A DNA stretch of 5,139 nucleotides from Clostridiales bacterium. GTDB lineage: Bacteria > Bacillota > Clostridia > Oscillospirales > CAG-272. The stretch lies in assembly GCA_012511425.1 (NCBI GenBank), contig JAAZGC010000213.1:1-5139 (forward strand), given 5' to 3'. Under the pieces are notes generated by a model. That model saw nothing but the letters and a program-made list of their open reading frames with translations, searched no databases and was not told the origin of the DNA. Within the stretch, counting starts at the first letter, position 1. Every line of letters starts with the position of its first letter. Below are positions 1 to 5,138 of this stretch, in pieces. Both the position numbers and the translations under genes were made by a program.

Positions 1-35
1 CGCAGAACCGGAAACTGCTTTTCACAAATTGATAC

Positions 36-64
36 TTGACATTTACCGTCTTATATGCTATACT
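36..64 (+). promoter_or_regulatory. SigA-type promoter of the leader/ABC-F unit
   Basis: The -35 box TTGACA (36-41) and the -10 box TATACT (59-64) are separated by exactly 17 nt. TG at 56-57 gives an extended -10. The match to the vegetative consensus is nearly perfect, so initiation should be strong and control probably acts after initiation. Transcription should begin near 71, which leaves about 310 nt of leader before the ABC-F start codon. The first 28 bases of the window carry no recognisable feature. Confidence 0.88.
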
Positions 65-97
65 GTAAAAAATAAATCAGAAAACGAGGTGAGCTAT

Positions 98-244
98 ATG
101 GCAAAGGGTATTTTATACGGTGTCAATATTTCAATGGGCGTTATGTCCGGGAAATCATTGATCAGCGGATTCACCGCCGCAGCTATACGGGAGAAGTCTG
201 CCCTTTTTTGCCGTTATAGCTGCGCCTCTTACAATATCGGATAA
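98..244 (+). CDS. 48-codon leader ORF (putative regulatory leader peptide)
   Basis: The peptide begins MAKGILYGVN and ends YSCASYNIG. I recognise no protein family. The ATG at 98 is preceded by GAGGTGA (86-92), a seven-base match to the anti-Shine-Dalgarno sequence at good spacing. An in-frame TTG at 29 lies upstream of the promoter and cannot be the start. The stop (TAA, 242-244) is 16 nt before the first terminator stem, so a terminating ribosome would leave that stem free to fold. Codons 27-42 are written across both arms of a long hairpin (178-224), which suggests that the nucleotide sequence is constrained for RNA folding. It has no clear membrane segment or signal peptide. It could instead be a free-standing small protein ended by its own terminator, but its position makes a leader peptide more likely. 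Confidence 0.6.
   Translation: MAKGILYGVNISMGVMSGKSLISGFTAAAIREKSALFCRYSCASYNIG
178..224 (+). promoter_or_regulatory. Hairpin within the leader ORF (candidate anti-antiterminator)
   Basis: CGCAGCTATACGG (178-190) pairs with CCGTTATAGCTGCG (211-224) over 13 bp with one bulged T. The loop is 191-210 and holds a run of six T. A weaker nested stem (189-193 with 198-203, one bulge) is followed directly by this T run and is itself terminator-like. The left arm contains most of the segment 176-184 that could otherwise pair with the first terminator. Folding of this hairpin would therefore favour termination, and a ribosome held on the right arm would release the left arm. Confidence 0.6.
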
Positions 245-260
245 GTTTATCTGGATTTGA

Positions 261-287
261 GCGGACAGCTGCGGCTGTCCGCTTTTT
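261..287 (+). terminator. First intrinsic terminator in the ABC-F leader
   Basis: GCGGACAGC (261-269) and GCTGTCCGC (274-282) form a perfect 9-bp GC-rich stem with a TGCG loop, followed by TTTTT (283-287). It lies 16 nt after the stop of the leader ORF. It could end a short leader transcript or act as the regulated attenuator. The segment 267-275 can alternatively pair with 176-184, which would destroy this stem. Confidence 0.9.
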
Positions 288-295
288 AACGGCGG

Positions 296-352
296 AACAC
301 CGGCAGAACTTCGCCCGTTTGTATATGGGGCGATAATTCTGCCGGTGTTTTT
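296..352 (+). terminator. Second intrinsic terminator directly before the ABC-F gene
   Basis: A perfect 13-bp lower stem pairs 296-308 with 337-349. It is topped by a second 6-bp stem, TCGCCC (311-316) with GGGCGA (328-333), across a small internal loop. A T run (348-352) follows, partly overlapping the end of the stem, and further T-rich sequence continues to 358. The ABC-F ribosome binding site starts only 19 nt later. No gene lies between this terminator and the previous one, so it does not end a separate gene. It is best read as a second attenuation checkpoint. Confidence 0.85.
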
Positions 353-370
353 GTGTTTAATAATGATTGC

Positions 371-376
371 GGAGGG
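371..376 (+). promoter_or_regulatory. Ribosome binding site of the ABC-F gene
   Basis: GGAGGG lies 6 nt before the ATG at 383. This decides the start against an in-frame GTG at 353, which lies at the end of the second terminator and has no suitable ribosome binding site. Confidence 0.85.
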
Positions 377-382
377 TTTATT

Positions 383-2005
383 ATGCGTGTGTTTAAGATA
401 AATGAGTTAACCCATGCCTTTGCCGGAAAAAGTATTTTCAATAAAGCCGAACTAATGGTGACAGACTGCGACCGTATCGGGCTTGTCGGACCGAACGGCT
501 GCGGAAAATCCACTTTTCTGAAAATTCTTACAGGCGAAGTCGTCCCGGATGTCTGGAACTTTGAATCAAACGGAAAGTTGAAAATCGGTTATCTCGATCA
601 GTATGCTGATATCGGGCGTGACATAACCGTATACCGATATCTTGACGATGTGTTTGCCGACCTGTATGAGATAAACGATGAAGTTGACAGAATTTATGCC
701 GGTATTCCGGAACTTGACGAAGATGGGCAGATGACTGCTTGCGGGCGCGCGCAGGCGCTTGTTGATTACCTTAACGAACGGGAGTTCGACCGAATTCCGA
801 AAAAGATTGAAAGCGTGCTGTCCGGACTCGGTTTTAACGAAGCGGACAGGGATAAACCGACATCACAGCTTTCCGGCGGCATGAAAACAAAGCTGATTTT
901 AGCAAAGCTGCTGCTTACGGAACACGACCTGCTGGTACTTGACGAGCCGACAAACTTTCTTGACATCGGATACATCGGCTGGCTCGGTGATTATCTTTCC
1001 CGCTTGAAATATGCCTATATCGTCATCTCGCACGACCGCGCATTTCTTAACCGTGTTTCAAATAAAATCGTTGAAATTGCCAATCGTAAATTCAAGGTTT
1101 ATGAGGGAGATTACGAGTTTTACATCAAGGAAAAGGCGCGGCGCGAAGCAATACAGACCGAGCAAAGCATTTCGCAGGAGAAATTCGTCGCCCGCTCCGA
1201 AGCTTATGTGAACACCTTCTTGTATAACAATTCCGGCGGTCAGGGAAAAACAAAAGCGACCTGGCTGAAAAGAATGCTTGAAAATCTTGAACGAATTGAA
1301 AGACCCGATGAAATCATCAAGCCGCGGTTTAAATTCAGACATTCGAGCGGCGCGACGAAACAGATACTGTCGCTTGATTCGGCAGAGGTCGGATATGACG
1401 GCAGCGCGGTTCTGCCGCCGTTGACACTCAAAGTTGCGCGGGGAGAAAAAATCGTATTCAAGGGCTTTAACGGCATCGGAAAGACGACTCTGCTCAAAAC
1501 AATTCACGAAGACATCCCGCTTGTAAGCGGAAGCATGGAATTCGGGGAAAACATCGAATCGGTTTTTCTGCGGCAGGAGGAGGATTACGAAAACAATTTT
1601 TCGCATTTCGACAAACACGAGCGGAAACTGCTCGGTATCAAAAAAGGCAGACAGCAAGAGATAACTGTCATCGAATTTGCGAAGGAATACTACCCGGAAA
1701 AAACACAGAAAGAACTTCAGGCTGCGATGTTTTCGTGCGGTCTTAACGAAAAGCACTTCTTCAATCGGGTACGCACGCTATCCGGCGGCGAGATGACGAA
1801 GCTGCGGCTCTGTCTCGCGATGCAAAAACCGATAAATCTGATAATCCTCGACGAGCCGACAAACCACCTCGACATATATTCAAAAGAGGTGCTGATGCAC
1901 GCTCTTGAGGAATTTCCCGGAACCGTTCTGATGACGACGCACGATGTCAACGCGGATGTTTCGTGGGCTACGAAGATTATAAATCTGGAGGATTTGTTTA
2001 TATGA
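383..2005 (+). CDS. ABC-F family ATPase (YkpA/YbiT-like), probable ribosome-associated factor
   Basis: The 540-aa protein has two ABC ATPase domains in one chain and no membrane segments, as in the soluble ABC-F family, whose members bind the ribosomal E site and act on translation or antibiotic release. Domain 1 has Walker A GPNGCGKST (36-44), Q73, signature LSGGM (163-167), Walker B with catalytic E188 and H217. Domain 2 has Walker A GFNGIGKTT (361-369), Q398, signature LSGGE (466-470), Walker B with E491 and H520. The linker, roughly 243-325, includes the basic, helix-forming segment that contacts P-site tRNA in this family. Length, the YLDQ motif (70-73) and linker pattern resemble YkpA/YbiT-type proteins (about 540 aa) more than Vga or Lsa. 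There is no C-terminal extension. All catalytic residues are present, so it should hydrolyse ATP. The attenuator-like leader suggests an inducible role, possibly in resistance to ribosome-targeting antibiotics, but the sequence does not reveal a substrate. Family is certain; role is not. Confidence 0.95.
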   Translation: MRVFKINELTHAFAGKSIFNKAELMVTDCDRIGLVGPNGCGKSTFLKILTGEVVPDVWNFESNGKLKIGYLDQYADIGRDITVYRYLDDVFADLYEINDEVDRIYAGIPELDEDGQMTACGRAQALVDYLNEREFDRIPKKIESVLSGLGFNEADRDKPTSQLSGGMKTKLILAKLLLTEHDLLVLDEPTNFLDIGYIGWLGDYLSRLKYAYIVISHDRAFLNRVSNKIVEIANRKFKVYEGDYEFYIKEKARREAIQTEQSISQEKFVARSEAYVNTFLYNNSGGQGKTKATWLKRMLENLERIERPDEIIKPRFKFRHSSGATKQILSLDSAEVGYDGSAVLPPLTLKVARGEKIVFKGFNGIGKTTLLKTIHEDIPLVSGSMEFGENIESVFLRQEEDYENNFSHFDKHERKLLGIKKGRQQEITVIEFAKEYYPEKTQKELQAAMFSCGLNEKHFFNRVRTLSGGEMTKLRLCLAMQKPINLIILDEPTNHLDIYSKEVLMHALEEFPGTVLMTTHDVNADVSWATKIINLEDLFI

Positions 2006-2037
2006 TTAAAGAAGTCAAAACTATGTCAGCTTTATAA
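2002..2037 (+). other. 11-codon ORF overlapping the ABC-F stop, possible gene remnant
   Basis: The ATG at 2002 overlaps the ABC-F stop as ATGA and has GGAGGA (1987-1992) 9 nt upstream, so it is placed for translational coupling. The frame encodes MIKEVKTMSAL and then TAA (2035-2037). Past that stop the same frame stays open for 27 more codons (QCRELYDKEIQPE...), running into the terminator hairpin. It may be the start of a decayed downstream gene, a coupled micro-ORF, or chance. I recognise no family. Confidence 0.25.
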
Positions 2038-2079
2038 CAATGTCGTGAACTTTATGACAAAGAAATTCAACCTGAAAAT

Positions 2080-2110
2080 CGCTCCGGCAATAATACCGGA
2101 GCGTGTTTTT
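2080..2110 (+). terminator. Terminator of the ABC-F unit, probably shared with the opposing operon
   Basis: CGCTCCGG (2080-2087) and CCGGAGCG (2096-2103) form a perfect 8-bp stem around an 8-nt loop, followed by TG and TTTTT (2106-2110). It lies between convergent genes. Read on the minus strand, the stem is preceded by an A run and followed by ATTTT, so it may also end the minus-strand operon, although its T run in that direction is weaker. No other terminator was seen between 2111 and the minus-strand stop at 2145. Confidence 0.85.
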
Positions 2111-2144
2111 ATTTACAGTGAGTTATTGATATGCAATACTTTGG

Positions 2145-3050
2145 TTATTCCTTTACAACTTTTTCCCCGTCAAAAACGAACACACCGTAGCCGCTGCCGG
2201 TTACATTGTCATTCGCCGCGAGGTAATCTGCCATACGGCGCTGAAGGTCGGTATTTCTCGGCAGATTTTCGGGGTCGTAGCTGTCACGACGTCCGAAGAT
2301 ACGCCAGAGGTTGCCGTCGTTTTTTACGTCGTTTCTGCTGATAATATCGAAATCATCCATAAACTCTCGGATTCTCGATGTCGGCGGCAGGAAATCATAG
2401 TTGCCGGGATATAAGAGCCATGAATCGCAGACAAAGACCGCCTTGCCGCTGCGGTTGAAATAACGGTAAGCACGGCGGTATGACTCTATCACGTCGCTGT
2501 AATAAAGCGGGCCGTCTTCCGGGATATGGATATTTATAACTTCATCTCCGCCTTTGACGGAGACGCCGTGTTTTTTATATCTGAGCTTTCTGTTGAATGA
2601 CACGATATGGAACTCAAGGCGATGGAGGCGGACGATATCCGCCGTCAAAAAGTGGCGCAGCCAGCTGTATTCATAATATCCGATCTTTTGTTTTTCCCTC
2701 TCGCAGGTCCGCTCCCATATCGTGATTTCCCGCATGGAGGGGTAGTATATGTCTTCGGGTATTCCCTTTTCTTTATAAAGCTTATGGGCGTTCATGCCGA
2801 GCAATATCGCGCAGGACAGCATACAAAGGTCACGGTCAACCCCCATTGATTTGGCAAGCGCGTGAATCTTATTGGCGTCTTTTATATCTGCGACTATCTC
2901 ATTTTCGAAATAGTCGCGTTTTTCGCCGATTATGCGGCGGCAGAGCGGTTCCGCCGCTTCATACGCTTCCCGGGAAAGTTCTATCTTATCGCAGAAAGTC
3001 TTTATATCGTCTCCGTTTACATTATCCCGCAAAAAATCGATTTCGGTCAT
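2145..3050 (-). CDS. GNAT-like acyltransferase-domain protein (NAT_N plus GNAT_C type)
   Basis: The 301-aa protein matches a family annotated as acyltransferase domain-containing protein, with an N-terminal helical NAT_N-type region (about 1-125) and a GNAT-like C-terminal domain (about 130-295). Family features visible in the C-terminal domain are LRHFLTADIVRLHRLEF (131-147), INIHIPEDGPL (172-182), VFVCDSWLLYP (205-215), NLWRIFG (247-253) and LPRNTDLQRRMADYL (263-277). It has no signal peptide or membrane segment, so it is probably cytoplasmic. Substrate and acyl donor are not established for this family as far as I know, and the assignment rests on recalled motif pattern. The ATG at 3050 is preceded by AGGAAGG (3060-3066) at 9 nt. 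It is the last gene of the minus-strand unit, 54 nt after the SLH-VanY stop with no convincing terminator between them, so co-transcription is likely. Confidence 0.8.
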   Translation of the reverse strand: MTEIDFLRDNVNGDDIKTFCDKIELSREAYEAAEPLCRRIIGEKRDYFENEIVADIKDANKIHALAKSMGVDRDLCMLSCAILLGMNAHKLYKEKGIPEDIYYPSMREITIWERTCEREKQKIGYYEYSWLRHFLTADIVRLHRLEFHIVSFNRKLRYKKHGVSVKGGDEVINIHIPEDGPLYYSDVIESYRRAYRYFNRSGKAVFVCDSWLLYPGNYDFLPPTSRIREFMDDFDIISRNDVKNDGNLWRIFGRRDSYDPENLPRNTDLQRRMADYLAANDNVTGSGYGVFVFDGEKVVKE

Positions 3051-3104
3051 ACGAGTTTACCTTCCTGAATATTATATACTTTAATGTCGGCCTTTTGCCG
3101 TTTT

Positions 3105-4289
3105 TTATTCCGTGTATTCCGATGTTATGCCGAAATATTCTTCAAGGGTCAGACCGCTTTCGTGGATTTTCGACGCCATTTCAACACCTAAATAGCGGAT
3201 ATGCCACGGTTCGAACATATATCCGGTGATCGATTCGGCGCCTTTCGGATAACGAATGATGAATCCGTATTCGTGGCAGTGGGCGGCGAGCCATCTGCCT
3301 GCGGCGGTATCGGCAAAGCTCTGGTATACGCTGTTGCAGTCTATCGCAAGTCCGGTCTGATGTTCGGAGTGTCCGGGGCGGGCGGAATATCTGTCCGCAG
3401 CTGCGGCGCCGTCGCGGGCGGCGTATCTTTGATAGAGTCCCTTCTGATATTCATAGCTTCGGTAGCCGGAAACGGAATATATGTTAAGCCCATCTGCCGA
3501 TGCCGCGGCCTGCAATTTTGCAAAAGCCTCGCTGCACTCCTTTGTTAGTCCGCCGGGCGCGTATTCCGGCGGCAGCGGGTATGATTTATTGACTATAAGA
3601 ACGCCGTCTATATATGTAACGCCGTCAATTACTTCAAGAGTGTGTTTGACCGGCTCTTTCATGTCGAACCTGATCCTTCTTTCTTTATCCAGCATTCTTA
3701 CCGCGATTGCTGCCGCTTCCGAGCGTTTGATATATTCATTCGGATGGCAGCTGCGGTTTTCGTCCGAACCGCATATTATACCTGCGCGGCAGAACTTATA
3801 AATCGCTTCTACATAGGGCAAATCAGCGGCGACATCGGATATCGCGCCGTCCGGTATTTGATTTATCGCTTCAAGGTCGCTGTCTTTTAAAGCTGACGCG
3901 AAAATGTATATACATTCAGCTCGTGTTGCTTCAGCTTCCATATTAAGCGCGGATAAGTCAACCCCGATATCCGACAGATATTCGCAGTATGGCTTATACC
4001 ACGGCTCACCTTGTTCGATTAAAACAGTACCGTTGTAATGAAGCTGATTTATACTGACAGCTAATTTTACTGCCTCGGCGCAGGTAAGCTGCTTATCCGG
4101 ATAGAATCTTCCTTCGGAACAGTCAATCAGACCGGCTTTGGCAAGACTGGTGACATCGGCGCTGTACCATGCATCCGGCGGGACGTCGGTAAATCCGTTT
4201 ATTTCGGACGAGACTCCTTCTGCGAATACAGACAGGTTTGAGATTAAAACAGTAAAGGTAAGGAAAATCAAAAAAGCAAATCGTTTCAT
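3105..4289 (-). CDS. Secreted SLH-domain VanY-type D-alanyl-D-alanine carboxypeptidase
   Basis: The 394-aa protein should remove the terminal D-Ala from peptidoglycan stem peptides outside the membrane. A signal peptide occupies 1-23, with a hydrophobic core at about 5-18 and likely cleavage after VFA (21-23). Three SLH repeats follow at about 32-82, 93-135 and 149-200; such repeats usually bind pyruvylated secondary wall polymer. The C-terminal half is an M15B/VanY domain (about 235-388) with SGYRS (274-278), SEHQTGLAID (308-317) and EPWH (360-363). Predicted zinc ligands are H310, D317 and H363, with E360 as catalytic base, so the active site is complete. The start at 4289 is chosen because AAGGTG lies 9 nt upstream and the signal peptide then begins at residue 1; the longer reading from 4340 would overlap the upstream gene. 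SLH1 has TCAE where the wall-binding TRAE motif is expected. The mature part carries ten cysteines, many for a Gram-positive exported protein. A role in vancomycin resistance is not implied, because no vanHAX or vanRS genes are in view. Confidence 0.93.
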   Translation of the reverse strand: MKRFAFLIFLTFTVLISNLSVFAEGVSSEINGFTDVPPDAWYSADVTSLAKAGLIDCSEGRFYPDKQLTCAEAVKLAVSINQLHYNGTVLIEQGEPWYKPYCEYLSDIGVDLSALNMEAEATRAECIYIFASALKDSDLEAINQIPDGAISDVAADLPYVEAIYKFCRAGIICGSDENRSCHPNEYIKRSEAAAIAVRMLDKERRIRFDMKEPVKHTLEVIDGVTYIDGVLIVNKSYPLPPEYAPGGLTKECSEAFAKLQAAASADGLNIYSVSGYRSYEYQKGLYQRYAARDGAAAADRYSARPGHSEHQTGLAIDCNSVYQSFADTAAGRWLAAHCHEYGFIIRYPKGAESITGYMFEPWHIRYLGVEMASKIHESGLTLEEYFGITSEYTE

Positions 4290-4298
4290 ACAGGCGAA

Positions 4299-4304
4299 CA
4301 CCTT
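4299..4304 (-). promoter_or_regulatory. Ribosome binding site deciding the SLH-VanY start
   Basis: On the minus strand AAGGTG lies 9 nt before the ATG at 4289, inside the 16-nt gap after the metallophosphoesterase stop (TGA, 4306-4308). Together with the signal peptide this fixes the start at 4289. Such tight spacing indicates one transcript and possibly translational coupling. Confidence 0.75.
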
Positions 4305-4305
4305 G

Positions 4306-4995
4306 TCAGTCGAGTATTTTCTTCGGGACAAAGCCGACAAAATCAGCGGAGACGAGTGAATACCGAACGCCGTGGTGCCGGCTTTTCAGACTGTCATTGA
4401 AACGTCTCTCGCCGTGGCAATGGGAGTAGACCACCTGTTCGGCTTTGTATTTCTCGGCTAATTTGGTAAATGCGCTGTTTCTTTGGAGAATGTTTGTCGG
4501 CGGATAGTGCAGGAAAATTATTATCTTGGCAAAGCCATGATCACGGGCGGAAATAAGTGCCGATTCAAGCCTGTCGGCTTCGCGCGCAACGAGTTCCTCG
4601 GAGTGTTCTAAGCTGTCTTTGCCTTCGTAGGTGTAACCCTTTGTGCCGACTTCACCGTATAGGAAGTAATTTCCCTGCAAAAAGAATGCGCGGTCACCAT
4701 ACATCTCATTAAGCTTTTCGGTTTTTGACGCTTCCCAGAATTGGTCGTGATTGCCGCGGGTCAGTACCTTTTTGCCGGGTATACGGTCGAGATAATCAAG
4801 ATACGGCGTGAGCTCTTCCGGCTTTTTGATATAGGCGTGGTCTCCGGTAATAACGAGAGTATCTTTATCGGTTATAAGGTTTTTACAGTTTGTGATAAAC
4901 CTGTTCGCTCTGTCCTGCCATATTTTTCCGTTAAGCATGAGCGGATCCTCGCCCGTGAAATAAAGATGCAAATCGCCTATCGCAAACAGCGCCAT
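4306..4995 (-). CDS. Calcineurin-like metallophosphoesterase, COG1768 type
   Basis: The 229-aa protein is a probable soluble cytoplasmic phosphohydrolase with a two-metal centre. The metallophosphoesterase motifs appear in order: GDLHL (7-11, with D8 and H10), GDHA (51-54, D52), GNHD (81-84, N82, H83, D84), LHYPP (162-166, H163) and SHCHG (191-195, H192 and H194). The W26 region, FLQGNY (105-110), GTKGYT (117-122) and the ending LVSADFVGFVPKKI (214-227) match the COG1768 predicted phosphohydrolase pattern. All expected metal ligands are present. GDHAYIK replaces the more usual GDISWA, which keeps the metal-binding Asp but changes its neighbours. The substrate is unknown. The ATG at 4995 has GGAGG (5002-5006) 6 nt upstream. 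It is the first gene after the minus-strand promoter and the SLH-VanY gene follows 16 nt after its stop. No signal peptide is seen, so the two proteins probably act in different compartments. Confidence 0.92.
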   Translation of the reverse strand: MALFAIGDLHLYFTGEDPLMLNGKIWQDRANRFITNCKNLITDKDTLVITGDHAYIKKPEELTPYLDYLDRIPGKKVLTRGNHDQFWEASKTEKLNEMYGDRAFFLQGNYFLYGEVGTKGYTYEGKDSLEHSEELVAREADRLESALISARDHGFAKIIIFLHYPPTNILQRNSAFTKLAEKYKAEQVVYSHCHGERRFNDSLKSRHHGVRYSLVSADFVGFVPKKILD

Positions 4996-5026
4996 TTACA
5001 GCCTCCGGTAAATGTATTTCTCAATT

Positions 5027-5055
5027 ATTGTACCACTGCTGTTAAAATATGTCAA
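5027..5055 (-). promoter_or_regulatory. SigA-type promoter of the minus-strand operon
   Basis: On the minus strand the -35 box TTGACA (5050-5055) and the -10 box TACAAT (5027-5032) are 17 nt apart, with TGG immediately before the -10 as an extended element. Transcription should begin near 5020, giving a short leader of about 25 nt before the metallophosphoesterase ATG. No operator-like inverted repeat was seen around it, so expression may be constitutive. Confidence 0.85.
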
Positions 5056-5103
5056 TATTCCGAACATTACTTTTTTATTTATAAAATGATGAGGGTTAAA
5101 TTT

Positions 5104-5138
5104 AAAAAGGGATGGGCTGCGCGCTCATCCCTTTTTTT
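5104..5138. terminator. Bidirectional intrinsic terminator at the right edge
   Basis: GGGATGGGC (5109-5117) pairs with GCTCATCCC (5123-5131), 9 bp with one G-T wobble and a 5-nt loop. It is flanked by AAAAA (5104-5108) and TTTTTTT (5132-5138), so it can terminate transcription in either direction. No plus-strand gene in the window ends here. It most likely ends a minus-strand gene beyond the right edge and insulates the promoter at 5027-5055. The stretch 5056-5103 holds nothing else recognisable. Confidence 0.85.

Larger units (their letters stand above)
71..382 (+). promoter_or_regulatory. Structured 5' leader, probable transcription attenuator of the ABC-F gene
   Basis: About 310 nt lie between the predicted transcription start (near 71) and the ABC-F ATG at 383. 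The leader contains, in order, a ribosome binding site and 48-codon ORF (86-244), a 13-bp hairpin inside that ORF (178-224), a first intrinsic terminator (261-287), a second intrinsic terminator (296-352) and the ABC-F ribosome binding site (371-376). Two terminators downstream of a near-consensus promoter mean that most transcripts should stop before the ABC-F gene unless something prevents it. The short ORF makes ribosome stalling the likely sensor, as established for leaders of many resistance ABC-F and erm genes. No T-box motif or known riboswitch core was recognised. The mechanism is inferred; the elements are visible. Confidence 0.7.

Noticed and set aside
29..97. Extension of the leader ORF to the TTG at 29, or a gene end entering from the left in the same open frame
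   Set aside because: The -35 and -10 boxes lie inside this stretch, so the TTG is not on the transcript. The open frame from position 2 is too short to tell from chance.
71..382. T-box or metabolite riboswitch in the leader
   Set aside because: I saw no T-box motif or known aptamer core, and the downstream gene is neither a biosynthetic nor a transport gene. The short ORF explains the layout better.
1058..1756. Long open frame (232 codons) on the minus strand
   Set aside because: It lies wholly within the ABC-F gene, antisense to it, has no ribosome binding site I can see and shows no family motifs. It is a shadow of the real coding frame.
3071..3076. TATAAT on the minus strand just before the GNAT-like gene, as a separate promoter
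   Set aside because: Transcription would start at about 3064, inside the ribosome binding site at 3060-3066, and there is no -35 box at the right distance. It is probably AT-rich chance sequence.
3088..3106. Terminator-like CGGC/GCCG hairpin followed by six T on the plus strand
   Set aside because: No plus-strand gene lies upstream to be terminated and the stem is only 4 bp. On the minus strand, where the genes are, no T run follows, so it should not stop the operon.
3201..3548. Plus-strand open frame opposite the VanY domain
   Set aside because: It is antisense to the catalytic domain with its intact zinc motifs and has no recognisable protein pattern.
3105..4289. Part of a vancomycin-resistance cluster
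   Set aside because: VanY-type domains are common in ordinary cell-wall metabolism, and no vanH, vanA/B, vanX, vanR or vanS gene is nearby.
4290..4340. Longer SLH-VanY start at 4340
   Set aside because: It would add 17 residues before a clear signal peptide and overlap the upstream gene. The ATG at 4289 has its own ribosome binding site.
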